Assembly (NCBI RefSeq): GCF_010093815.1
Contig: NW_022985565.1
Coordinates: 335,924-399,923 of the forward strand
Direction: 5' to 3'
Source: Pseudovirgaria hyperparasitica
Taxonomy: Eukaryota; Ascomycota; Dothideomycetes; Acrospermales; Acrospermaceae
Length of the DNA stretch: 64,000 nucleotides
The position numbers and the translations under genes are program-made. The notes under the pieces were generated by a model. It did no database searches. It saw nothing but the letters and a program-made list of their open reading frames with translations, and was not told where the DNA came from. Positions 34,082 to 45,573 of this stretch are shown piece by piece. Within the stretch, counting starts at the first letter, position 1; the number at the start of each line of letters is the position of its first letter.

Positions 34082-35669
34082 ATGCCATCATCGGCACTCT
34101 CCCAGCTCAATGTCCTCGTCGATACTCGGAAGGATGATACCGGACTTCCGGCTTTCATGGTATCGACGGAACGAGGCTTTCTCCCTCGTCAGGAACCTGT
34201 TGTCGAGCTTCCTACGGACTTCCATGCTCTCGAGTCTATTCTCACTCGCATGCCAATCGTTACTGCCTCTGGTACTCCGGGTCTCCTCGCTGAATACAAA
34301 TTGGGCGATACTGTCATGAAGGAGCTCCCCGATCTATCCAATGCCATTGAGAAATACCGCGACAACCTCCCTCTGATGAACGCACTGTACAGGGACTATT
34401 CATTCTTGGCTTCTGCGTACCTACTTGAACCGTGTCATGAGAGATTTATGCAAGGGCTCGAATACGGGCTTGGAAGGCAGACCTTGCCTTCCGTAATCGC
34501 GCTACCAATCGTCAAAGTTGCTGAAATGTATGTTTCTCTTCTGATTATTGGGGCACCATCACTGACTTCCATCAGCGCCGGCTTCAAGCCGTTCATGGAG
34601 TATGCTGGCTCTTATGCACTCTTCAACTATAAACTAGCGGATGCTTCGCAAGGTCTTGCGTACGACAACCTGCGTCTAATCCGCGCATTCGAACGTGGGC
34701 TTGACCCTAGTTCGTCGGAAGCTGGCTTCGTTCTAGTACATGTTGCCATGGTGAAGAACTCAGGTGGTCTCGTCGATGGGTCAATCGGCGTCCTTGATGG
34801 CGTTGCACAGTCAGATCGAGAGATGTTCAACCATGGCATGCGTAAAGTGGTAGAGGCACTGGACAAAATTAACGCCGTCATGAACAGTATGTTTATTCAG
34901 TGTCAAGGAAATAAAATTTCTAACCGTAGATAGCTATGTGGGCAAAGAGCAAGCCTGCCGGTTACACCACTTTCCGAACATTCATCTTTGGCATTACCAG
35001 CCAATCTATGTTCCCCAATGGTGTGATCTACGAGGGTGTGAGCGAGGATCCTGTAAGCTTCCGTGGCGAGTCTGGTGCAAACGATAGCATGGTACAATCC
35101 CCAAACAATACTCGTATAATCACACTGACAAATATAGATCCCACTGTGCGATAATCTGCTCCAGATAAGTATGCCATCGACGCCATTGACGGAGATCCTA
35201 AAGGACTTCCGTGCCTACCGACCAGGTAATCATCGAGACTTTCTCGAAGGGGTTAAAACCATGGCGGACAGCGTGGGTGTCAAGGACTTCGCCCTGAACG
35301 ACTCCGAGTCAGCTGCCCTTTACCTGCGAGCTCTGGACCAGGTGCGCGATTTTCGCTGGCGTCACTGGTGTTTCACCAGAGAGTACATCCTCAAGAGGAC
35401 ATCACACCCCACAGCCACAGGGGGAAGTCCTATCGTTACGGTAAGCATTGATGATCGACACTGCAAACCCCCAGAGAATACTCAGCTTACATATGTAGTG
35501 GCTTCCTAACCAGCTTCAGGCTGTGATGAACCAGATGATCGAGTCAGCTAAATTTTGCGCCAGTGTGGCAGGAACTCAGGAAATTCTGTCGAATGTGATG
35601 ACACAGCATGAGACTCTGCAAAAGGAAGTGCAAAAATACTGTGCGGAAAGGGGTGTGGCAGCTTCGTAA
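34082..35669 (+). CDS. BNA2: Indoleamine 2,3-dioxygenase (tryptophan to N-formylkynurenine)
   Basis: Haem enzyme of the kynurenine pathway, 462 aa. Five exons: 34082-34527, 34576-34886, 34934-35091, 35138-35440 and 35499-35669; introns are 46-58 bp and all junctions keep frame. Seen: GFLPRQEPVVELP near the N-terminus; YSFLASAYLLEPCHERF in the distal-pocket region; FRTFIFGITSQSMFPNGVIY; GESGANDSM joined to IPLCDNLLQI across intron 3; and PGNHRDFLEG containing the proximal haem-ligand His, about H337. The last exon is helical (QKEVQKYCAERGVAAS). Fungi often carry several IDO paralogues of differing activity, so whether this is the NAD-biosynthetic copy (yeast Bna2) or a catabolic one is not decidable here. 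A pyrimidine-rich leader precedes the ATG, typical of well-expressed fungal genes. Confidence 0.93.
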
Positions 35670-37207
35670 GCGTGGTGCAGAATGATTTGAAGTTGCAAAA
35701 TAGGCAGGCAGTCAAATTACGGTAGCTTAGCAATCTCCCTAACATAGATATCGCAAAACAACCCTTCCGATCCAAAGGTGCATGAGCCGCGCCTAATTCC
35801 AACCCTGAAGAGAGTCGAATTTGTTAACATCGCTGAGCACGTCAGTTATCTGCACTATAGCGCCTATACAACTTTATCTATCGCAACGAAACGACGTTTT
35901 AAGCTCTTTATCTTTCTCCTCTACTTTTATCCTGACGATGACACTGTCAACATCCTCTATTCCGCATTCACATACCGCAGATCTTGACTATCCAGCACTA
36001 GACAGTCACCATATTGTGCTCGGTCCGCATAGCTTCACGGCTGCTCCTCAGTCGTGTGGCTGATCTTCGAAAAACTTCCTCTGCATATATCCCAGACTCG
36101 GTATACTAGCATTCGTCGGTACAAAGCCCACTATAACAATGGAAGGCTATCGTTCCTCACGCTCATTGTGATACTACTAAATAAAGAAGTCTAAGAACAA
36201 GGCCGATTCTGTACCTCAGTCTCAGCAAGAAAATGTCGTATATCTGTTTCATGCGCAAGCTGATTACTTCTCTTAACTATACGTACTCTATTCACGCAGG
36301 CCCGTTGTCTGGCCGCGGCTCTTCCTGGGAGACGAACATCAACACAGATAACGAAGCCTAGTAGTTCCGATGCTTCCCATGGCATACTGGTCATCTTCTG
36401 TGAGATTCGTCCCAAGTCTATGATAATATATCAACAATTTCTGTGCAATGACATCTTGATTGCTAGGTCATTTTCGGATAAGGCGGGTGCGAACGCTGCG
36501 TAGTTTATTCCAGCCATGGCATAAATCCTTGGTACTTATTTAATGATAGCAACGTCTAGAATGCATTGATTGGTATGCGTGGGATCTTTCGTGCGCATGG
36601 CCGATCTCTAGATGATGTTTGTACAATAATCTACACATCATGTTGCTGTTCATCTCGCGAACTCATGTGCTCCTGGAGTATCTCAAATCCTGCGAGCGGT
36701 AGGAAGGCATGTCTAATTGAGATTCGTCGTCGCCATCAAGACAGATTTCGGAATCTGGGATAGATGAGGATCGGGCTATACCTCCATCGAGTAGTACAAC
36801 GGCCGGAAAGATGAACGCAGTATGAAGATTATAATCAAACCATAGTACCCTGGCAACGATACTTGGGACTGGTAGATATCTCTCACTAGCAACAATGTAG
36901 AGCTTTCTGTCCGAGTTGAGAGCTTCCCAAGTTCTCTATGAAGAAAACCAATATACCAAGGTGTCATTGTCCAGCCAACTGTCGGTCACCCCCGAGCCAT
37001 CCATGGATACCGTATCTGCTTACAAAGCCACCCTAGGCGGGTCACGGTAAGTCAAAAGCGGAGACGGAGTCCGGCTCCGTCCAGTCCGAACTCGTATGCA
37101 TTGCGGCGAAATCTGCGACAACGAAAGGAAAGAAAGAGCTGGACGACTCCGTCTCCTGATGCGTATCCTTTACTACTGTGTATCTCTACACCTAATACGT
37201 TTTATTC
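35670..37207. promoter_or_regulatory. Intergenic region upstream of the Zn2Cys6 gene, 1.5 kb
   Basis: Contains the dioxygenase 3' end and the regulator's promoter. No further gene was seen. A CGG-type palindrome is annotated separately. Confidence 0.45.
37064..37080. promoter_or_regulatory. CGG-type palindrome upstream of the Zn2Cys6 gene
   Basis: ACGGAGTCCGGCTCCGT has perfect 6-bp arms (ACGGAG/CTCCGT) and several CGG...CCG spacings, 128 bp before the ATG. Zn2Cys6 dimers bind such inverted CGG triplets, so autoregulation is possible. Confidence 0.45.
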
Positions 37208-39326
37208 ATGCAGAAGGCTCACAAAACGCCCAACCCGCGTCGTTCCGCTTGTGTTCGCTGCACGATCGCCAAAGCCAAATGTGTACTGCTTCTTGATCAA
37301 CAAGTATGCGAGCGGTGCAATAGGCTAAAGCGCCCTTGTAACTTTGATGACTTTACGCAACCACGAAAAACGAAAAGTACAAACTCTACGTACGTGCCAG
37401 TTGCACCGAAGCAACATTGCGGAGATAACTGATAAGAGCCAGACGAGTTGAGCAACTGGAAGCCAAAGTGGAGGCGCTTGTCAGTGCACTTGCCGCACAA
37501 AAACATTCTCCACACTCAGGTAGTGAACCGTTCGAGCAGCCGACACCAACGACATCTTACTCTGCGCGAGACTCATTACCTCCGCAAAGTGTGTATACAG
37601 AACATGGTTCACCTCGCCGACGACATAGCCCACCTCTACGCCGACCCCTGACTTCTGGTTTCGATGCATTCGCTGATCCCGTGGAACGAGGCCTCATCTC
37701 CCTCGATGAAGCTGAGAGACTGCTCCACAAGTATCGAGTGCACAAGCAGCCTCACTTTCCCTTTGTCATAATTCCGCCAGGAATGAGTGCAGAAGATCTA
37801 CGTCACAAATGCCCCTTTTTGTTTCTTGCTATTATGAATGTGTGTCTCGAGGACAGACTTCCGTTGCAAAGACTACTGCTGCGTGACTCGAAGCGAGTGA
37901 TCAGTAAGCGGGTTCTTGAGGACGAGGAAAAGAGTCTCGAGCTTCTACAAGGCCTTCTCGTTCATATCTGCTGGTACCATTACCATGTCCCTCAAAGTAA
38001 GAATAGCTTCATGTTGTTACAGATGGCATCTAGTATGGTGTCTGATATGGGTTTGGACCGGCAATCTGCGCAAGATACAGGGTTGAGCGAAGACGAGATT
38101 CCTGGGCAGTTCGACACAGTAAAAAAGAGTAGGACTTCTGCTGAACACAGAGCCTTCCTAGGCTTGTATTTCTTGTACCCGGGGTATGTATTTTCACTTG
38201 CAATGAGGTAGCGTAGCTAATCATGCCTCAGCGCCTCAATATTCCGGAGACACTGCATTTTGAAGCAGACACCGTGGGTAATGCAGTGTTGCAATCTTCT
38301 TGAAGCACGGAAGGAGTACCCGACCGACGCAAAGCTTAGAACATACTTCCAAACGCAAGCCCTAGCCGCCAGGGTGGAAGAGATGTGCAACCGTGAAGAG
38401 GAGAATCAACGTAGTAGCGATAAAATGCTTGATATGATGATCAAAATGTTTCATAGAGAGCTGTCTGACATCAAGAACAGTCTTCCAGAGTTTGACCCTG
38501 CCGAAAACTGTAAGTATGCAATATACAGTCCATGCAGCAAGACAGGTCTGACAGAACTCTAGACCGCTTCACTTTACAGCTCAAATCCCTCTCCATGTCC
38601 ATATACGAGTTATCCCTGCGCAAATATCAAGTCGAGGCAACCACACAATCAAGTCTCGACCCGACACAGCTCTGGGCACTGATGACTTCAGCCCGTGAGC
38701 TGTTAGAATACTTCCTCAAGCTTCCCTACCCTATATGTCAACATCTACCTCTACCTTCATGGACCACAATCTGGTATGCGTTTCTACTTTTGACGAAACT
38801 GACTGGACTCCCTGCTGGGCCCAATTGGGACAGCGCTATGGTGCGCAAAGAGGTTGACCTCGACGGTATTGCCCTAGGCGCGCGTAAGATTCTCGAAGAA
38901 GTGACGAATGGGCGTAAAGCCGCCGTGCCCGACGACAGCGAAGATATTTGGCAGTATTTCTACAACGGTGTCGAGAACGTCATTAATATGGAGTGTCAGA
39001 AGCAGAATTCGAACGAAGACGAGGATGACGACGAAATGTCCGGCACCGAGACCGAATTGAAGACCGCGCCCGGTATCGTGCCAACAGGGACAGACACAAC
39101 CTGTCCGACATCGGCGACGACAGTACCTAGTACTCAAGTTTCGACGATGGGGTACTATGAGCCTGTTGGCCCAACGCAGAATTTGGACCCACAGACAGTA
39201 GATGCTGCGATTTATGCGCCGACTTGTATCTGGGACGATGCTGCGTGGCAGCGCGCACTCAACGAGATGCCCTTCGATAATTCGATGTTGGGTATGGAGA
39301 ATGCGTTTGGATTTCAGATGTTCTAA
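37208..39326 (+). CDS. Zn2Cys6 fungal transcription factor
   Basis: Nuclear regulator, 656 aa. Four exons: 37208-37389, 37437-38183, 38232-38509 and 38563-39326; introns are 47-53 bp and phases match. Seen: the binuclear zinc cluster C15-x2-C18-x6-C25-x8-C34-x2-C37-x6-C44 preceded by a basic stretch (KTPNPRR); a short coiled-coil dimerisation helix after the first intron (RRVEQLEAKVEALVSALA); a fungal-type middle homology region with LISLDEAERLLHKYRVHKQP and PFLFLAIMNVC; and an acidic C-terminus (NSNEDEDDDEMSGTETE) ending in an aromatic segment, plausibly the activation domain. The fold and spacing resemble N-terminal zinc-cluster regulators of the War1/Leu3 kind. The nearest target candidate is the dioxygenase 1.5 kb upstream, which is inference only. 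Confidence 0.9.
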
Positions 39327-40373
39327 TTCCGGTGCATTAGGCGAGGTGGTTTATGAGGGTCATAAGAGGATTGAGTTCGATTGCTATAGATATTAGGCAT
39401 AGATGGCGTTTGGTCATTAGGGGTGTAAGCATATCACAGAGACTATATGGGCAGAGCTAGGACGAGGCATTGCACGTGATAGAGGCATACGGACACTTCA
39501 GGGGAACTGAGGTGAATACATTCATGGTTACGCAAGATGTCATTCTTACTGCCACGAACAAGGCATGCATACGCTGCGTGATATGACCGCATATATTCCA
39601 AAGCAGCGAGCCGAACGGCTGGAATTTCATCTTTGCAATCAAAACCTCATTGGCTTACAACAAACCAACAATGGGCTGCGTCTAAAATTGATTCAAACAA
39701 TCTGAAAGGGTGGTCGCCAGATCAAAGGCATATATGTCTCGTTGCAGTTGAGATCTTAGGGTGGCCGATCGAGGCCGGACAACGTTCAGCCTCATATGTG
39801 CAGGGGTCGTCCATAGTCAAAAATGGATGGATGGACGGGAAATTAGCGAGTTCGACAGCCCCTCCCTGTTGTCCAAGCACGCTATTCTCAGGGAAAAGGC
39901 CGCTAAATATGAAGTCTCCATCTGATCCACCTCAAGCTGTCATTTGCGATTCCCCAGTCGGCCCTTCTCTTAGGAGTTCTTTAATTCTTCTTCCTTCATT
40001 CTTTCTCTTCTATGGTGTCGCGACTACTATGCGCTGATGCGATTCTCTGAGCGCCGTTCACTGCGTGAACATAACACACCAGTCTGACTGCTGTAGCGGT
40101 TCGCATGCGGTCCGCACTGGCCATTTGTTCATTTGACGACCTACGGTTCGGAGCTTTGTCTTTCACAAGCTGTCGGCAGTGACAGCGTTTTCCGGTAATT
40201 AACTGGTGGTGTCTGGCGTCCCAGACTAAGCGGAAACGAGCTTCACGATTGATATCACTGCTATTTGCTATTCGCGAAATAAAAGATCCAGCACGCCTCA
40301 AACTGCGTGTCCTGACCCTCTAACCGACACCTGGTCCCTCTACCGTCTCGAGCAGCTCGACGATTCCAGTCGC
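39327..40373. other. Intergenic region, 1.0 kb
   Basis: Holds the regulator's 3' end and the promoter of the mannosyltransferase. An open frame at about 39633-40037 lacks an early ATG and resembles no protein, so it is not called. Confidence 0.45.
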
Positions 40374-41830
40374 ATGTCACTTTCGCGATCGCCTTCGCCT
40401 ACGCGAGGCGGAGGTTGGTCAAGTCCAGGACTCACAGCTCCTTATGACGAATCCAGTGGAAGATCAAGTCCCGCGGTCCGGACTTTCCCAAACAACGGGA
40501 ATGTAACATGGGCTTCGGCTCAAGCCCGAAGTGCAGAAGTCCAGGGATATGCATCTTTCTCGACGCGAAAGCAAGGATTCTTCTCGAAACACTTTCGCAA
40601 GTTGTCGCGTGGTCTACCTATAACATCGTACGCAGAGAAAGAGAAGCTCGAACGGAGATGGAAACGAATTAATGCAAAGAATGGGAGTTGGAGACTAATA
40701 GCAATTGCTGGAAGAATAGTATGGCGTCTGAGGCTACGACTGGCTGGACTCTTGATATTTCTGCTCGGGATTTTCATATTCTATGTTACACGTGAGTACG
40801 GCGTCTGATATGGCAGTGTGTATTGCTGATGATGTCTAGCGCTACACATGGTTGTGCGGCGATCCTTTGGCGGTGGAAATAAATTCGTTATAATATTAGC
40901 AGCGAACTTGGGAGGAGGAGTGATGGAATGGAAAGGTCCTCGAGAATGGGCAATTGAAAGAGATAGCGTAAAGAACAAGATGCACTATGCAAGAAAATGG
41001 GGATATGAGTTGGACATTGTGGACATGAGCACTAAGAAGAGATATGCTCACGAATGGAGAGAAAGCTGGGAGAAGGTTGATACGATAAGGAGCGCTATGC
41101 GTAAATATCCAGATGCTGAATGGTAGGGTTATACCGCCTGGTTATCAAACATGCAGATACTAATAGATATAGGTTCTGGTGGCTCGACCTCAACACTTTC
41201 ATCATGGAGCCTTCATATTCCCTACAATCTCACCTGTTCAAAGACCTCCAGAAGAATACCTACCGGGACATCAACTACTACAACCCCTTGAACATTTCTC
41301 ATCCCTTTACTTCAGAGTGGCTCGACTCTGAGTCGCGATCTGCAATAGGAGACGGCAAGTCAGAATCTATTAATTTCATCCTCTCACAAGATTGCGGGGG
41401 TTTCAATCTTGGGTCCTTCTTCGTTCGTCGCAGCGTTTGGACCGATCGCCTACTAGACATCTGGTGGGATCCCGTTGGCTACGAGCAGAAACATATGGAA
41501 TGGGAACATAAAGAGCAAGATGCACTTGAGCACATGTATACGAACTTCCCATGGGTGCGTCCACACATTGCATTCACCTCTCAGCGAAAAGTGAATAGCT
41601 TTCCTCCCGGAGCATGTGGCGGAGAGACTAAAGAGACGGAGAATGCAAAAATTCATTATCAAGAGAAGGACAGAGATTTCCTGGTCAATATGGCTGGTTG
41701 TGAATGGGGCCGTGACTGCTGGGGTGAAATGTACAATTTTCGTCAGCTCAGCCACAGACTCAATAGGGGTATGTGGGAGCAGTTTCGAGACAGGATCGCG
41801 GAGTCGTTCACAGGGACGAAGAACAGCTGA
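40374..41830 (+). CDS. MNN10: Golgi alpha-1,6-mannosyltransferase, GT34 family (Mnn10-like)
   Basis: Type II Golgi glycosyltransferase that extends the alpha-1,6-mannan backbone of N-glycans in yeast (M-Pol II complex). It is 452 aa in three exons: 40374-40791, 40840-41122 and 41173-41830, with introns of 48 and 50 bp. Seen: a Ser/Pro-rich cytosolic tail; one membrane anchor near residues 118-139 (LRLAGLLIFLLGIFIFYVT); the GT34 start NKFVIILAANLGGGVMEWKG; HYARKWGYELDIVDM; and WEKVDTIRSAMRKYPDAEW, whose last Trp codon is split by intron 2 and continues as FWWLDLNTFIMEP around D239. Downstream are FNLGSFFVRRSVWTDRLLDIWWDP and a GCEWGRDCW segment. All the expected blocks are present. It sits about 4 kb from the SKT5/CHS3 wall-synthesis pair. 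Confidence 0.92.
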
Positions 41831-42874
41831 GTCAGCTTCAACAAAGATACCACCGGGCCGGCGTTCATGGATGTTGCCTTGTCACACTATTTCAACTTTC
41901 GGATACCATATTAACATTCTACTTTTACACTTAGCGGCATTGGCGGTTTGTATTCAGATGTTGTAACATATATATAGGGATATGTTGATTAGCAACACTT
42001 AGACGTAGGCATTGACGGGGACAACAGCAGCAATGATCTCGGCGGAGGGGGATCCGAGATAGTCTCGACCATGCACCTCCATCTCCAAAGCATGTCTGGA
42101 TCTCGGAGGTCTCGTACTGTGCACGGTCAAGAAGAGACAATGTTGGCGACAGGTTGATTTACCGCATAAACCTCTTGCATGCGGCGCCCAGGTTTTGTCT
42201 GGAACACGTTGCACTATAAACCACAACTCCTGCACTGGCCGACGGATCCGGATGTGGGGTGCAGCATCAGTATCAGAATATTATAACCACCAGTTCCAAG
42301 ACTAGAGATAGCTGGTGGAAGCGCAATGAAGAAATGGCTATTCACTGCTGCCCACTGTCCACTGTCCAAGCATAGAGCATAGGTATGCCATGGGGATCAC
42401 CGCCTTCCGGGGCGTGATCAGTGACTTGCCTATCCCATCCTGTCCTGCTGCCCTATCACTATCACGTTGCCAACATGCCCGCCAGCTGACTACGACGCCC
42501 TGCATCTTCCATCTCACACGCCAGCCACTCTCAGACATGTTTGCGCCTTGTCTTCCTCTTCATATCATTGTCGTTTCCCACGCTCAATAGCAAGATTTCC
42601 TTTTCTCTCCTAAAGATCAATAGCCGCTCGACTTCAGGGTTCGACGCGGCGCCAACCCCTCGCTCCACTCGCCTGCAGGGTCCAGCACGCATTCAGCGGG
42701 GAACAAAGATACCGAGATCGGCCAGCTTCTCACCGACTCCTTGAGATAGGACTGATATAGTCAAGAGGTGCTCTTGATCTCTCTGTCATCTTCAACCTTT
42801 TTCTTTCTATACGGGACTGAAACAATCTCACTTACTGAGCACTCCTCACCGAGCCACACGAGCACCTGCCCGTC
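41831..42874. promoter_or_regulatory. Intergenic region with promoter of the membrane-protein gene
   Basis: A pyrimidine-rich leader of about 300 bp precedes the start at 42875. The 42350-42370 segment repeats ACTGTCC. No gene was seen. Confidence 0.45.
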
Positions 42875-44299
42875 ATGTCTCCAAACAACGCCCCACCACC
42901 TCGTCACAACGATCAGACTCAACAAGAACCCGTGCGGCCTACTGTCCAGGCTGTGAGATCTCTGCGAGCGTCATTACCACCTGGTGCTCGTCACAGGTCA
43001 GAAGGTACGTACTCTACATGTAATGTCTTTCGAGGTGTATCCGAGTCGCCATTCCACTGGCAAATACCATACAACATCTTCTGCATCATGTACACCATGG
43101 ATGACGTTGATATCTACATACCAGACTACATTGCTTACAATATACTCTCTACAGACTCGTGGATTGAAGTCTCGTCGCAACCATCCTCCTCCTCACTGTC
43201 GTCGGTCGCGCCCGACGATATCATTACGGAAGGCCTGCGTGTGCAACATGATAACAATATTCGTCGACGAAGGCGCCTTCGTACCACCGGGTCGCTACAG
43301 CTAGGAGATCGAATGTACAACAACAGTACAGGGGCGAGTAGTCAGGAGGAGTATGAGGAGAGTGAGAGCGAGTCGGACCGTATTATGATGTCGTCGAATG
43401 AGGGTATTCGCGCATCCTTATTGCGAAACGAGTTGCACCATATCGAGCAGCACGATGCCTCGACAGCCTCATCGGAAGATTTGTCCGCGGCTGAATACGA
43501 TGATGACGAAAACTCGACCGCTGTCAACTATCCTCGAGGAAGCACGTTGTCTTTCAGACCTCAACCAAACGCCTTCACCCACCCTCCAACAGTGCAACGA
43601 CCTAGAGCCATGCGGTCCGGTAGCTACACTTCAGGAAGACCACATATAAGATCTACAACCCAGAGACACTCCTACGCCGGGCAACGGCATTCACCTTATA
43701 ACGTCATCTCCCCTTCGCATCAAGCAGACCACGATGCAGTACTACGCGCCAGTCTTTCCACCCTCCTCTCCTTGGGCGCCGCCGCACGAGGCCTCCCAAA
43801 ATCTACTCCACAGACCAACAACACTGCTTCTGCAGCGCCATCATCACGTATAGAACCGACATCTATACGTATGGTCCCTGAGTCTGTTGCCCTAGGTGGT
43901 AACATGACTCCGAGCGAAAGGAACTCCACCGACTCCTCACAGCCTGGGAATCCCTCCTCTGGGAACTCTCCGATCGTGTTTGATGGCAAACGCAAATCAT
44001 CCCCAGCTCCTCGGAGCAGCAGTAAAGAGCGTCGGACGGCCAAGAAAGTTAAGCGGACGTCTAGTATGGAGGATATTAGTCCGACGCTGCTCACTTGGGT
44101 CATGAGTGCCGGTGTTATGGTGCTTTTCAGTGCCATAAGCTTCTCGGCAGGCTACATGGTCGGCAAAGAAGCTGGCAGGACAGAAGCCTTTGGTACCGCT
44201 GCGGGTGATCTCCGGCCCTGTGGCAGAGAGGCGTCCTCTGGGTTCAGGAGGCTGAAGTGGAGTGGTGTTGCGAATGCAGCTACCGGCGTTCGGGTCTGA
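42875..44299 (+). CDS. Ser-rich single-pass membrane protein, function unknown
   Basis: Predicted 424 aa after removal of a 150-bp intron (43005-43154; GTACGT donor, CTCTACAG acceptor), or 474 aa if retained. The intron is a multiple of three and contains no stop, so both forms are open. Most of the protein is disordered and rich in Ser, Pro, Arg and acidic runs. A short ordered block reads ADHDAVLRASLSTLLSLGAAARGLPK. A basic patch (SSSKERRTAKKVKRTSS) precedes one C-terminal membrane helix (LLTWVMSAGVMVLFSAISFSAGYMV, about 355-379 of the spliced form) and a short 45-residue tail. Similar proteins occur across filamentous ascomycetes, but I know of no assigned function. The layout suggests a tail-proximal membrane anchor with a large cytosolic region. 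Confidence 0.75.
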   Translation: MSPNNAPPPRHNDQTQQEPVRPTVQAVRSLRASLPPGARHRSEGTYSTCNVFRGVSESPFHWQIPYNIFCIMYTMDDVDIYIPDYIAYNILSTDSWIEVSSQPSSSSLSSVAPDDIITEGLRVQHDNNIRRRRRLRTTGSLQLGDRMYNNSTGASSQEEYEESESESDRIMMSSNEGIRASLLRNELHHIEQHDASTASSEDLSAAEYDDDENSTAVNYPRGSTLSFRPQPNAFTHPPTVQRPRAMRSGSYTSGRPHIRSTTQRHSYAGQRHSPYNVISPSHQADHDAVLRASLSTLLSLGAAARGLPKSTPQTNNTASAAPSSRIEPTSIRMVPESVALGGNMTPSERNSTDSSQPGNPSSGNSPIVFDGKRKSSPAPRSSSKERRTAKKVKRTSSMEDISPTLLTWVMSAGVMVLFSAISFSAGYMVGKEAGRTEAFGTAAGDLRPCGREASSGFRRLKWSGVANAATGVRV

Positions 44300-45573
44300 A
44301 GATCATCCTGTACACCGACAGTCCCCTTCATTGCCAGTGTTTGGACTTTGCCGCCGGGTTCCGGAGAGTATAGCATGTCCTCAATCACACGAGCAGTTAT
44401 AGCTGTTCTAATACCCAGAGCCCACGCGTGTATCCCCCTGGGCACGCTCGAACTGCCATGAATCATGATGATATGACTCATGACACGGATGACACCAAGG
44501 ACGAGAAATGACACAAGGAAGAGACGAATTTTCCACGCACACACACACAAGGTTCATAATTTGCATGCATATTTTGGTGGCGTCGCTCTTTGGATCTATA
44601 CCGGTATTATGATACCACATGGGCTTCTGCATAATTCTGTAGAGCTGCATTGCTTCTCCCTTTTGTCGGCCTTTTTTTTATGTGGCGTCGAGCAGGCGTT
44701 TGTGGGTTTATTCTGGAAAGGAACGAACAAAACTTATATATTAATACCAACCTAGCGAAACCTGAGAACTTGAATGATATCTTATATTGTTTGCCGGTCA
44801 TTTGAACTTGGATGCCTCCACTCCATCTGCTTTGCCTGCTTATTTAAAGGATGAAGGTATGTAGTGAAGCTGATATGCTAATAACTAGAGTGGCCTCGGT
44901 GGGCAAGAGCAATCATGGATTCAACCAGGCATGCGTAGCTTCCGTATCACTCAGTTCACCATGTGGGCACTCTCTCGTCTGGTTCGATTATCCCGAGTCT
45001 CACCGACCAGACATCAAAAGTGCCTTCCAACGCTTTAACCATTCACGACGCTGCAGGGCAAGATCAACAAGGACGAAGATCCATCAGTAAACAAATAGAT
45101 TAGGTGCATGTGAACAAATTAGAATTATGACGCGAAGCCTTTGCTCGCGGGTGCGTGTGCGTGCTACCTAACTAACTAACCCCCTTGAAATGCGCTTGCT
45201 TGTCTGCCGATGCTCGTACTCGTTCGTTACCTGTTTCTACAACAATTCGTCTACCTCATTAGGAGAGCACCACATCATACCATAAGTGCTACGCTCGTCC
45301 TTTGCGTGCTTAATAAGACTCGCCAGGCGTCCAGCCCTGTCAATGCTTGAACTCCGATGGACCCCGATGATGCACCCCTAGAAGGTATGGTGGTCAAAAA
45401 TGAAGGCGACCATTTTTAAAATGCAACAAAGACAGAAAATTTTCCAAAGAACACACCAAATACGGCTAATGAACTCATATGTTAACTTTTGTTGTCCCAT
45501 CACCACCACGCATTATGGGTCATAATGGTCGAGATGTATATGAGAAATGGTGTAGTAGGGTGAAGCTTTGTCA
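44300..45573. other. Convergent intergenic region, 1.3 kb, no gene seen
   Basis: Two genes end here from opposite sides. Short ACTA and CTTG runs occur near 45170-45210. There is no credible open frame. Confidence 0.45.

Noticed and set aside
37096-37207. Extra 5' exon for the Zn2Cys6 gene joined by GTATCC...ATGCAG
   Set aside because: The candidate intron looks plausible, but no upstream ATG gives the right phase. The ATG at 37208 yields a normal zinc-cluster N-terminus.
39633-40037. Open frame downstream of the Zn2Cys6 gene
   Set aside because: It begins at a TTG and shows no protein-like features.
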